A stretch of 64,000 bases of DNA from Multivorans sp965232105 (GTDB lineage: Bacteria; Acidobacteriota; Thermoanaerobaculia; Multivoradales; Multivoraceae). The DNA lies in assembly GCA_965232105.1 (NCBI GenBank), contig OZ246956.1:3348001-3412000 (forward strand). The letters run 5' to 3'. The notes beneath the pieces were generated by a model that was given only the letters and a program-made list of their open reading frames with translations, was not told the origin of the DNA and ran no database searches. Positions 1 through 7,259 of this stretch are shown piece by piece. The translations under genes were made by a program, and so were the position numbers. How positions within the stretch are numbered: position 1 is the stretch's first letter; every line of letters starts with the position of its first letter.

Positions 1-879
1 CTTCAGGGCGGGGCGTCGCTCCAGTTCTCCATGATCCCGATCAACCTGTTGCGCGGCCAAGGCCTGCCGGCGAGCTACATCCTGACCGGCTCGTGGGGCA
101 GCAAGGCCGCGGCCGAAGCGCGCCGCGAGGGCAAGGTCCACGTGGCATGGGACGGCAAGGCTGACAGCTTCGTGCGGGTTCCTGATGACCAGGAACTTCA
201 CCTGCCTCCGGCCTCGGCCTACGTCCACTACACGTCGAACGAGACGATCCAGGGGGTCCAGTTCCGACGTCCGCCGGCGGTAGGCGACGCGCCGCTCGTC
301 TGCGACGTGTCGTCGGACTTCCTCTCCGGGCCGGTCGATGTGAGCGAGTTCGGTTTGCTCTATGCCTGCGCCCAGAAGAACGCCGGTCCCTCGGGTGTGA
401 CCGTGGTCGTCGTCTCGGACCAGGTGCTCGAACGTTGCGGCGACGACGTCCACTCGATGCTCAGCTACCGCCTCCAGGCGGAGAAGGGCTCGCGGCTCAA
501 CACGCCGAACGTTTTCGGCGTCTATGTCTTCCTTCTGATGACCCGCTGGCTGCGGGACGAGGTCGGCGGTCTGGAGGCCGCGGCCGAGCGGGCGGCGGCG
601 AAGAGCGCGCTGATCTACGACGTGCTGGACCGCGACGGTGGCGACTTCTTCGTCGCCCACGCCGAACGCGAGTGCCGTTCGCACATGAACGTGACCTTCC
701 GCCTGCGGCGCCCCGAACTGGAGGAGGCGTTCGTCGCCGGCGCGGCCGAGCGGGATCTCGTCTCGATCAAGGGCCACCGCTCAGTCGGCGGCTTCCGCAT
801 CTCCGCCTACAACGCAATGCCCGCCGAAGGCGTCGAGCGCCTGCGTGACTACATGCTCGAGTTCCGCGCATCTCACTGA
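1..879 (+). CDS. serC: Phosphoserine aminotransferase, 5'-truncated by window edge
   Basis: This is the C-terminal 292 residues of a class V PLP aminotransferase. It converts 3-phosphohydroxypyruvate and glutamate to phosphoserine in the cytoplasmic serine pathway, and in some bacteria also acts in PLP synthesis. The frame is open from base 1 and starts with LQGGASLQFSMIPINLL, the conserved SerC segment around the phosphate and PLP site. An aspartate in CDVSSDFLS fits the PLP-nitrogen ligand. The lysine in YACAQKNAGPSG (codon 376-378) fits the PLP Schiff-base lysine. The family is usually 360-390 residues, so roughly the first 70-90 are missing. The ATG at 31 is internal and is not the start. 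A hairpin-bearing repeat begins 6 bases after the stop and may end the transcript. Confidence 0.95.
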   Translation, partial: LQGGASLQFSMIPINLLRGQGLPASYILTGSWGSKAAAEARREGKVHVAWDGKADSFVRVPDDQELHLPPASAYVHYTSNETIQGVQFRRPPAVGDAPLVCDVSSDFLSGPVDVSEFGLLYACAQKNAGPSGVTVVVVSDQVLERCGDDVHSMLSYRLQAEKGSRLNTPNVFGVYVFLLMTRWLRDEVGGLEAAAERAAAKSALIYDVLDRDGGDFFVAHAERECRSHMNVTFRLRRPELEEAFVAGAAERDLVSIKGHRSVGGFRISAYNAMPAEGVERLRDYMLEFRASH

Positions 880-885
880 GAACTC

Positions 886-996
886 CACTGGGTGCGCCGG
901 CCCGCCATCCGCGCGCCCGCTGACGGGCGCGCGGACTGGTTCGCGTGTGGCGCGGGACGCGCCACACGGGTTCTGGCCGGCATCGGGGCGATGCCG
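886..996 (+). repeat. Dispersed two-hairpin 3' element, copy 1
   Basis: The element starts with CACTGGGTGCGCCG 6 bases after the serC stop. It carries two perfect stem-loops. The first has an 11-bp stem, 909-919 with 924-934, and loop CTGA. The second has an 11-bp stem, 944-954 with 958-968, and loop GGA. It ends with GGTTCTGGCCGGCATC and GCGAAGCGG. A close copy lies at 55036-55134, and shorter relatives lie at 5650-5702 and 53676-53723. It may act as a 3'-end or terminator-like element. Confidence 0.75.
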
Positions 997-1017
997 CGAA
1001 GCGGCGAGCCCGTCCCG

Positions 1018-2007
1018 CTACCGACGGCTCGTCAGCAGCGCCGAACCGACAATCACCAGCAACAGCAGCGCACCTCCGATCCAGAGCAGGATCGGCGAAG
1101 TTCGGTGTTCCTGGTACGTGACCACCTCGTCCCCCGGCTCGTCGAAGAACGAGCCGTAGTCCTCCGCGGCAGCGGCCGCCGCCGCCATCGCCGCCTCGTC
1201 CTCCGGCTGGCCCAGACCGCCTTCCGCGATGATCCGCTGAACCGTATGGACCAGGTCCCAGAGTTCGCCTGAGCTGTAGGCCTCGCGGTAGCCCGGCATT
1301 GCCGTGCCGTCCATGCCGAGGTAGAGGCGGCTGTAGATGTCGGCGCTGCTGTTCCCGCCCTTGAAGACGCCGCCGACGATGTTGGTCGGCAGAGTGTGGT
1401 TGCCCTCGAAGTCGGCCATCGGATCGTTGCGGAGCCGCCTGCCGTTCGGGCCGTGGCAGGAAGCACAGGCCTCCTGGTAGATGAGTTCGCCCAGCGCCCG
1501 CCGTTCCTCGTCGAAGGGCGGCTCGGGAGGTATCGGGATCGGTGGGCCGGGCGTCGTTCGCTGCGCGAACTCGGCGTCCGCTTCCGCCGAAGTCAGCGTG
1601 CCGGCCGCGACCTGGCGGTCGAGTTCTCCCCTGATCGCGTCCAGGCTGAAGCTGCGGACATAGCGCGCCATCGCCGTGATCTCCGCCTCCGGCACCTGTC
1701 CCCAGGCCGACATCCCCGTGCCCGGCATGCCGCGCCGGATCGTCTCTTCCAGGTCACGGTCCGACGGGATCGCGTTCTCGGTCGTCGCCAGCTTGAAGCG
1801 GCCGGACTGGAAGCTGCGGGGCCGCTCGCCGGTCGTGTAGCTGAACTTGCCCAGGCCGTCGCCGTTCTCACCGTGGCACTCCCGGCAGTAGCGGAGGAAG
1901 GCCTGGCGACCGAGGTCGGTGTCGGGAGCGGTAGGGGCGCCCGCGGTCGAGTCCTGGGCGGCGAGGGCTATCGCGCCGGTCGCGAGGACGAGTGTGCAGA
2001 TGAGCAA
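1018..2007 (-). CDS. Membrane-anchored dihaem cytochrome c
   Basis: This 329-residue exported electron-transfer protein begins with a hydrophobic signal (residues 1-17). It has two haem c motifs, CRECH at 41-45 and CASCH at 181-185, each heading a class I cytochrome c domain with a later Met in the usual region (RRGMPGTGMSAW and MDGTAMPGY). A single hydrophobic helix near residues 303-325 and a short basic tail should anchor it to the membrane with the haems outside. The start is TTG: an in-frame TAG lies about 26 codons upstream and no ATG or GTG falls between. The gene diverges from the Phd/VapC pair. Its redox partner is not evident here, although quinoprotein dehydrogenases nearby could donate electrons. 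Confidence 0.85.
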   Translation of the reverse strand: MLICTLVLATGAIALAAQDSTAGAPTAPDTDLGRQAFLRYCRECHGENGDGLGKFSYTTGERPRSFQSGRFKLATTENAIPSDRDLEETIRRGMPGTGMSAWGQVPEAEITAMARYVRSFSLDAIRGELDRQVAAGTLTSAEADAEFAQRTTPGPPIPIPPEPPFDEERRALGELIYQEACASCHGPNGRRLRNDPMADFEGNHTLPTNIVGGVFKGGNSSADIYSRLYLGMDGTAMPGYREAYSSGELWDLVHTVQRIIAEGGLGQPEDEAAMAAAAAAAEDYGSFFDEPGDEVVTYQEHRTSPILLWIGGALLLLVIVGSALLTSRR

Positions 2008-2052
2008 TGCAGCGGGCCTCGCAGGGGGAGGATCGGAGATTCTGGAATAGAC

Positions 2053-2086
2053 TGGTCTACCGACTTGGTCTAGAGGTCTGGTCTAC
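2053..2086 (+). promoter_or_regulatory. Three TGGTCTA direct repeats at 13-bp spacing (putative antitoxin operator)
   Basis: TGGTCTA occurs at 2053-2059, 2066-2072 and 2079-2085, exactly 13 bp apart, just before the antitoxin ATG at 2099. Phd-type antitoxins bind repeated operator sites and repress their own operon, so this is a candidate autoregulatory site. It also lies in the 5' region of the divergent cytochrome gene. The repeats are seen; the binding is inferred. Confidence 0.6.
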
Positions 2087-2098
2087 AAGGGGAACCTT

Positions 2099-2344
2099 AT
2101 GACGATTGTTGGATCCTACGAAGCGAAGACCCGGCTACCCGAACTTCTGCGTGCCGTGGAACGGGGCGAAGTCGTGACGATCACGCGGCGGGGCGAGCCT
2201 GTCGCTCGTATCGTGGGCGTGGAGCCCGGTGCCGACGAGTCCACAACCGCGGTCATCGAACGGATCAAGGCGGCGCGGAGCAGGCGCCCTTCCGTCACGA
2301 CCGAGGAGATCCTCGCTGCCCGTGATGAGGGGCGCCGCTTCTAG
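2099..2344 (+). CDS. Phd/YefM-family antitoxin
   Basis: This 81-residue protein has the Phd pattern throughout. It opens with SYEAKTRLPELLRAVERGE, continues with VVTITRRGEPVARIVG (DNA-binding, dimer-forming half), and ends in a polar toxin-binding tail with TTEEILAARDEGRRF. It should neutralise the PIN toxin encoded next and repress the operon. The ATG has AAGGGG about 6 bases upstream. Its TAG overlaps the GTG of the toxin gene by one base, which indicates translational coupling. Confidence 0.92.
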   Translation: MTIVGSYEAKTRLPELLRAVERGEVVTITRRGEPVARIVGVEPGADESTTAVIERIKAARSRRPSVTTEEILAARDEGRRF

Positions 2345-2745
2345 TGACCTTCGTCCTGGATGTGTCGGTTACGGTTGCGTGGTGCTTGCCGGACGAGGAA
2401 TCGGAGATAGCGAATCGCGCCCTTGATCGACTGCGAAGCGACGAAGCCGTCGTTCCGGCCCTGTGGTGGTTCGAACTACGCAACGCGCTGGTCGTCAACG
2501 AGCGGCGCGGGCGCCTGACGGAGACCGAGACCGCCGCCTTCCTGGGAGATCTGGGCCGCTTGCCCATTCGCCTGGACGAGCGGCCGCCGAACTCCGGCCT
2601 CGTCCTGGCGTTGGCCCGCAGACAGGACCTGACGGTCTACGATGCCGCCTACCTCGAAGCTGGCGTACGTCACTCTGCGCCGGTAGCCACCCTGGACCGG
2701 AAGCTCGCCGCGGCTGCTGAAGCCGAGGGCGTCGGCGTCGTTTGA
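2344..2745 (+). CDS. vapC: VapC-like PIN-domain ribonuclease toxin
   Basis: This 133-residue PIN-domain protein is the toxin of a type II module. Such toxins are Mg2+-dependent RNases that cut tRNA or rRNA. The acidic cluster is visible: Asp6 in VLDVSVTVAW, Glu44 in WWFELRN, an Asp in LTVYDAAYLEAG, and a final Asp in ATLDRKLA. The GTG start overlaps the antitoxin stop. An intact active site and intact partner suggest a working module. Pairing of VapC with a Phd-type rather than AbrB- or RHH-type antitoxin is common. Confidence 0.9.
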   Translation: MTFVLDVSVTVAWCLPDEESEIANRALDRLRSDEAVVPALWWFELRNALVVNERRGRLTETETAAFLGDLGRLPIRLDERPPNSGLVLALARRQDLTVYDAAYLEAGVRHSAPVATLDRKLAAAAEAEGVGVV

Positions 2746-2881
2746 GAGCGGTGACGAAGTCATCGGGAGAAGAAGCTGCTCGGCGGCCGGGTTCCCGCGG
2801 AGGTGTTCTGACCGGAGCCTCGGCGCCAGGGATGAGCGGCAGATCGCGGGTGGGCGACCGACTGAAACGGACGCCGGAAAG

Positions 2882-3967
2882 ATGACCGCCCCGGCAATCT
2901 CCCGCAACACGCAGGCCATCCTGCTGCTAACGGCGCCGCTGATCCTGGCGGTGCGGCGGGCGCCGGATTCTCCTGCCAAGCCGCTCACGCCGGTGCGGGA
3001 GTACTCGTTGCTGGTGCAGCGGCTGGGTGAGATCGGACGCGAACCGGCGGATCTGTTGGGCGCGGAGGCGGCCTCCGTGCTCGATGAGTGCCTGGAGTTT
3101 CCGGGGTCGAGGTTGGAACGCTGGCGGATCGAGGCTCTTCTGGGCCGCGGCCTGCAGTTGGGACTGGTCGCCGAACGCTGGTGGGCACGGGCGATCTGGG
3201 CGGTGAGCCCGGCGGACGACGCTTACCCGGTGCGACTCCTTCGCCGCCTCGGTGCAAAGGCGCCGCCCGTGCTCTACGGCTGCGGGGACGGTTCCGTGCT
3301 CGACGAGGGCGGACTGGCGGTTGTGGGACCCCGGAACGCCTCGCCGACCCTGCTCGACTACGCCACGGCGGTCGGAAAGCTTGCGGCGAAGTCGGATCGA
3401 ACGGTCATCTCCGGGGGAGCGCGGGGCGTCGACCGCGCGGCAATGACCGGGGCGCTCGACGCAGGTGGCCGAACGATCGGCGTGTTGGCGTGCCAACTCG
3501 CGCTCGCGAGCACCGATCGGAGCAACCGCGACGCTCTGATGGACGGCCGTCTTGTCTTCGTGTCGCCGTACGATCCGAGCGCCGGGTTCCACGCTGGTCT
3601 TGCGATGAGCCGGAACAGCCAGATCTACGCTCTCGCCGATGCTTCTCTCGTCGTCAACGCTCTGGTCGGCAGGGGTGGGACCTGGGCCGGTGCGGTGGCC
3701 GAACTCGAGCGACGCCCAAGAGGCCGCGTCTATGTTCGGTCCCCGCGGGAGTTCGATGAGGGGCTTGCCGCGTTGAAGGAACGGGGGGCTCTAACGTGGC
3801 CCGAGCCGGACGATGCCAAGAGCTTCAAGCGAGCCTTGTGCGGTCCTTCGGTACAGGCGGATGCCGTAGATGCCGTGGACCCAACCGCGGCTGCCGACGC
3901 AGGCGGAGAAGCGCTACCTGAAGACGCCGACGCGAACGGCCAGTTCGGTCTCTTGCCCGGCGCGTAG
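2882..3967 (+). CDS. DprA/Smf-like Rossmann-fold protein
   Basis: This 361-residue protein resembles the DprA/Smf (SLOG superfamily) fold. Its middle part has the DprA-like order: a helical N-terminal region, DDAYPVRLLRRLGAKAPPVL, then LAVVGPRNAS, and the signature ISGGARGVDRAAMTGAL around residues 177-190. It continues with an AMSRNSQIYALAD-like stretch and GRGGTWAGA. DprA loads RecA on single-stranded DNA during transformation. SLOG relatives also occur in nucleotide-sensing and defence systems. The last 50 residues are low-complexity and no winged helix is evident. It follows a toxin-antitoxin pair after 136 bases. The family call is good, but a competence role is not shown. Confidence 0.75.
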   Translation: MTAPAISRNTQAILLLTAPLILAVRRAPDSPAKPLTPVREYSLLVQRLGEIGREPADLLGAEAASVLDECLEFPGSRLERWRIEALLGRGLQLGLVAERWWARAIWAVSPADDAYPVRLLRRLGAKAPPVLYGCGDGSVLDEGGLAVVGPRNASPTLLDYATAVGKLAAKSDRTVISGGARGVDRAAMTGALDAGGRTIGVLACQLALASTDRSNRDALMDGRLVFVSPYDPSAGFHAGLAMSRNSQIYALADASLVVNALVGRGGTWAGAVAELERRPRGRVYVRSPREFDEGLAALKERGALTWPEPDDAKSFKRALCGPSVQADAVDAVDPTAAADAGGEALPEDADANGQFGLLPGA

Positions 3968-3981
3968 GCGGCAAGAGACTC
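3946..3981. terminator. Hairpin between convergent genes, stop codon in the loop
   Basis: GTCTCTTGCC (3948-3957) pairs perfectly with GGCAAGAGAC (3970-3979), and the stem extends two more pairs, one of them G-U. The 12-base loop holds the TAG stop of the DprA-like gene. No long T-run follows. It lies between convergent genes and may end transcription from either side. Confidence 0.45.
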
Positions 3982-4040
3982 CGGCCAAGGCCCATCCGTT
4001 CTCGGTGGGCGCGCGTTGCCCGTGAACGGAACAGCCGCGC

Positions 4041-5618
4041 CTACTCCCCGCCGACCCGCTCCAGGTACACCGTCTCCAGCAGGTCCAGCCTGTCCTTGAT
4101 CACGCCCGGCAGCGCCTTCGGCTGCGGCGCGTCGAGCACCATCCAGGTGTCGCTCTCCGCGTCGTACTCGGGCCACTCCGGGGCCCCCTCGCCGTTCGGG
4201 TCGCCGGTGGCGGCGAAGCGGGTCCAGTAGCCGGCCATCGCGTCGCCGAGCGCGGCGCCGTCGGCGCCGTCGTAGCGTTCGGCCTCCGGGTGGTGGGTGT
4301 CGCCGAAGGCGTAGGCGACTTCGGAACCGTGCGGAGCGCCGGGGAACGCTTCGCGCTGCCCCTCGGGGAGGAACTGGAAGTAGTAGGTGCGAGCCGGCGA
4401 GGCGACGGTCTTCATCTGCTCCGCGAGGTAGCGGGCCGAGATCACGTAGCGCTGGTCGCCGAACGAGGTGGCCGCGGCGATGCGCTGGGCGTCCTCGTCC
4501 GCCTCGCCGTCCGCGCCGTAGAGGCTGCGGGCCTGCTGCTCACGCTCGCCGAAGGTGGCGAAGTAGTCGTCGGGCGCCATCTGGAAGGCGCGGAAGATCG
4601 TGCCTTCGAAGCTGTTGCCGCCGGTGATGTAGGGCACGTCGTGCTGCTCGCCGCGGGCGAAGACGATGCCGGGCTCGTCGGGGAGCACGGTTCCGGTAAT
4701 CGGTACCCAGAAGCCGGTGCCGAGCGCGGAGAGGTCTTCGAACGCCAGTGCCCGGAGATCGTCGGCGGAGGGCTCGTCGCCGAGGTCGAAGCCGGCTTCG
4801 GCGATCACTGCCGCGCCTTGATCGCGGGCCGAGGGCAGACCCCAACGCGCCTCGCTGAGATGGGGCAGCCTCCAGGTGCCGTAGCCGCTCTCCGAGATCG
4901 CGCGGTGGAACAGACCGGCGCTCTCGGGCGTGCTCATCAGGGTGTTCACGGCCATGCCGCCGGCGGAGACCCCGAAGATCGTCACTCGGTCCGGATCGCC
5001 GCCGAAGGCCGTGGCGTTGCGCTGCACCCATTCGAGGGCGGCGATCATGTCGAGTACGCCGTGGCTACCCTCGGGCTCGCCGGAGACCCCGGCCTCGGCG
5101 GCCAGCGCGGGGTGGGCGAAGAAGCCGAGAGCCCCCAGGCGGTACTGGATGCTGACCACGACCACGCCGCGCCGCGCCAGGCCGGCGCCGCGGCCGGTGT
5201 CGGGGGCCTCACCCAGCCGGCCGTTGCCGGCACGAAAGCCGCCGCCGTGGATCCAGACCATGACCGGCAGCGGTTCGTCGCCGGCGCGGTCGACCGGCGT
5301 CCACACGTTGAGGTACAGGCAGTCCTCGCTCTGGGGGACCTGGGCGCGGCCCTGCGGGCAGATGGGACGGTACTCATCGGCCTGGAGGGGGTCCTCCCAG
5401 GAGCCGGCGGGTCGGGGCGAACGCCAGCGCAGGTTTCCCCGTGGGGGTTCGGCGAAGGGGATGCCGAGGAATGCGGCGATGTCGTCGCCGCCTTCCGGAG
5501 CGAAGCCCTGGACGGGTCCGGCGGCGGTCTGGACGAGGAACGGGTCGGGGGTTTCGGCGGCGCAGGCGAGAAAGGCCGGGAGAATGAGGGCGAGTGCGAT
5601 GGATGGCGCGTGCTTCAT
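4041..5618 (-). CDS. Type B carboxylesterase (para-nitrobenzyl esterase family), exported
   Basis: This 525-residue alpha/beta hydrolase cleaves carboxylic esters outside the cytoplasm. The N-terminus MKHAPSIALALILPAFLACAAE is a signal sequence with a lipobox-like cysteine, although the residue at -3 is not ideal. Family marks in order are EDCLYLNVW (near residue 98), the oxyanion loop HGGGF (near 124), the nucleophile elbow GVSAGG (near 216; the family norm is GESAG), a Glu in NSFEGTIF, and the His in PHGSEVAYAFG. An ATG at 5618 is chosen because the signal peptide begins there and AGGA lies about 8 bases upstream. A longer reading to 5810 would run through the repeat and into the next gene. 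It is convergent with the DprA-like gene. Confidence 0.9.
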   Translation of the reverse strand: MKHAPSIALALILPAFLACAAETPDPFLVQTAAGPVQGFAPEGGDDIAAFLGIPFAEPPRGNLRWRSPRPAGSWEDPLQADEYRPICPQGRAQVPQSEDCLYLNVWTPVDRAGDEPLPVMVWIHGGGFRAGNGRLGEAPDTGRGAGLARRGVVVVSIQYRLGALGFFAHPALAAEAGVSGEPEGSHGVLDMIAALEWVQRNATAFGGDPDRVTIFGVSAGGMAVNTLMSTPESAGLFHRAISESGYGTWRLPHLSEARWGLPSARDQGAAVIAEAGFDLGDEPSADDLRALAFEDLSALGTGFWVPITGTVLPDEPGIVFARGEQHDVPYITGGNSFEGTIFRAFQMAPDDYFATFGEREQQARSLYGADGEADEDAQRIAAATSFGDQRYVISARYLAEQMKTVASPARTYYFQFLPEGQREAFPGAPHGSEVAYAFGDTHHPEAERYDGADGAALGDAMAGYWTRFAATGDPNGEGAPEWPEYDAESDTWMVLDAPQPKALPGVIKDRLDLLETVYLERVGGE

Positions 5619-5649
5619 GTGGGCGATCCTAGCCGTCGGCTCGCGCTCG

Positions 5650-5702
5650 CCGCTTCGCGGCTCGGACCAGATGCCGGCGGGGGGGGGGCGGCGCACCCAG
5701 TG
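5650..5702 (-). repeat. Dispersed 3' element, shortened copy 3, with a ten-G run
   Basis: Read on the minus strand, CACTGGGTGCGCCG (5702-5689) starts 2 bases after the stop of the M20 peptidase gene. It is followed by ten C (ten G on the plus strand at 5679-5688), then GCCGGCATC, and ends at GCGAAGCGG. The two hairpins of copy 1 are missing, so this looks like an internal deletion. Confidence 0.55.
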
Positions 5703-5704
5703 AA

Positions 5705-7153
5705 TCAGTGAGCGTTGCCGCCGGCGGTCGGTGTGACCCCGGACGCCGAAGCCGGTTGGCGGTCGGACTCGACCGCGATCGTCTGCAGCAGGTCGAGCAT
5801 CGTCTGCCACCCGCGCTCGACGTTCTGGACCGAGATCCGCTCGTTGTTGCCGTGGACTCCGCCCTGGTCGGAGCTCGGGATGATGGCGGGCGAGAATCCG
5901 TAGGCGACGATCCCGAGATCACGAAAGAAGTGGCTGTCCGTGAAGCCGGCGGTGACGGCGGGCATGAGCGTCGAGCCCGGATACCGCCGCGCGGTGACGT
6001 TCTCGAGTGCCCGGTACAGCTCCGTGTCGGTCGAGGAAACCGCCGGCGTGAAGGAGATCAGGACCTCGATCGAGATGGAAGGCTGGTCGAGGGCGGACCT
6101 CAGGTCGCGGATGAAGATGCGCGGGCTCTGATCCGGCAGCAGGCGGCAGTCGAGTTCGGCGGTGGCGGCGGGGGCCACGACGTTGATCTTGCTCGACGCC
6201 TTGAGCCGGGTGACCGCGCAGGTGTTCCTGGTCAGGGCGTGGAGCATCGGATTCGTCCGGTGCAGGGCGGCGAGGCGTTCCGGCTCCGAGATCAGGCGCT
6301 CGGGATCGGCGAGGTCCGCGGCGCCGGCTTCGAGGTCGGCCAGGTTGCGGAAGAAGTCGCCCACCGCGGGCACGATTCGCGGCGCGAAGGGGTTCAGGCG
6401 AAGGCGCTCCAGCGCCTCGACCAGGTCGGTGACCGCGCTTCGAGTCGTTGGGCTCGAGCCGTGACCGGCGGGGCCCACCGCGTTGAGTCTCAGCCAGAGC
6501 GGCACCTTCTGCGTCACCTCGACGCTGAATACCACGCGGTTGCCGAGGACCCGGCCGCTGCCGCCCTCGTTCAGGAGCAGACCGACGCCTTCGAGCAGGT
6601 CGGGCCGGTGACGGACGAGCCAGCCGGCGCCCAGGAGACCGCCGGCCTCCTCGTCTGCCGTGGCGAGGAAGATGACGTCGCGATTCAAGGGCTTGCCGGA
6701 ACGGGCCAGGGCCAGGAACGCCTCCAGGTGCATGATGCCCAGACCCTTCGTGTCGAGAGCGCCGCGACCGTTCAGGTAACCGTTCTCGTAGGTTCCGGAT
6801 AGCGGATCGTGCTTCCAGAACCGCGGGTCGGCGGGCACGACGTCGATATGGTGGAGGAGAATGATGCCCGGGGCCTGACCTCCTTCCAGGCGGGCCCAGA
6901 TGCTGCCTCGGCCGGGCTCCGGCTCCACGGTTTCGTAGGGGATCCCCTCGCGCTCGAAGATGGCGGCGAAGAAGGCAACCGCCTCGCTCTCGTTGCCGGG
7001 CGGGTTCGTCGTGTCGATCCGCAGGTACTCCTGCAGGCGGGCCGACGCCAGCGGCAGAGCGGGATCGTCAGCCTGGCCCGCTACGGGCGCACCGGCGGGG
7101 CCCATGGCCGCGAGGGCTGCCATGGCCAGCGCGATCGTGGCCGGCTTGAGCAT
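5705..7153 (-). CDS. M20-family metallopeptidase/deacylase, exported
   Basis: This 482-residue protein belongs to the M20 zinc peptidase family (carboxypeptidase, acetylornithine deacetylase and related amidohydrolases). After a signal peptide (MLKPATIALAMAALAAMG to about residue 25) it shows the metal-site segments in order: LLHHIDVVP (His ligand, with HIDVVP in place of the usual HxDVVP), GRGALDTKG (bridging Asp), DEEAGG (catalytic and ligand Glu pair), and a late His in FTDSHFF. A dimerisation domain lies between. The ATG at 7153 is chosen for the signal peptide. An ATG-less extension to 7240 would add 29 unrelated residues. It diverges from the quinoprotein gene and is followed by the shortened repeat. 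Confidence 0.9.
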   Translation of the reverse strand: MLKPATIALAMAALAAMGPAGAPVAGQADDPALPLASARLQEYLRIDTTNPPGNESEAVAFFAAIFEREGIPYETVEPEPGRGSIWARLEGGQAPGIILLHHIDVVPADPRFWKHDPLSGTYENGYLNGRGALDTKGLGIMHLEAFLALARSGKPLNRDVIFLATADEEAGGLLGAGWLVRHRPDLLEGVGLLLNEGGSGRVLGNRVVFSVEVTQKVPLWLRLNAVGPAGHGSSPTTRSAVTDLVEALERLRLNPFAPRIVPAVGDFFRNLADLEAGAADLADPERLISEPERLAALHRTNPMLHALTRNTCAVTRLKASSKINVVAPAATAELDCRLLPDQSPRIFIRDLRSALDQPSISIEVLISFTPAVSSTDTELYRALENVTARRYPGSTLMPAVTAGFTDSHFFRDLGIVAYGFSPAIIPSSDQGGVHGNNERISVQNVERGWQTMLDLLQTIAVESDRQPASASGVTPTAGGNAH

Positions 7154-7259
7154 TCTTGGTCTGTCGGAGTCGGGTGGGAACGCGGATCGTGTTCGTGAAG
7201 AGACGGGCAAGCATACAAGTATGATCGCGCGGCCGCGCACCCATCGAAGGAGAGCCGCG

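Noticed and set aside
2034..2047. TCGGAGATTCTGGA as another receptor-type dyad
   Set aside because: It matches 11 of 14 positions but is not a dyad, lies too near the cytochrome start, and has no TTGACA at the right distance.
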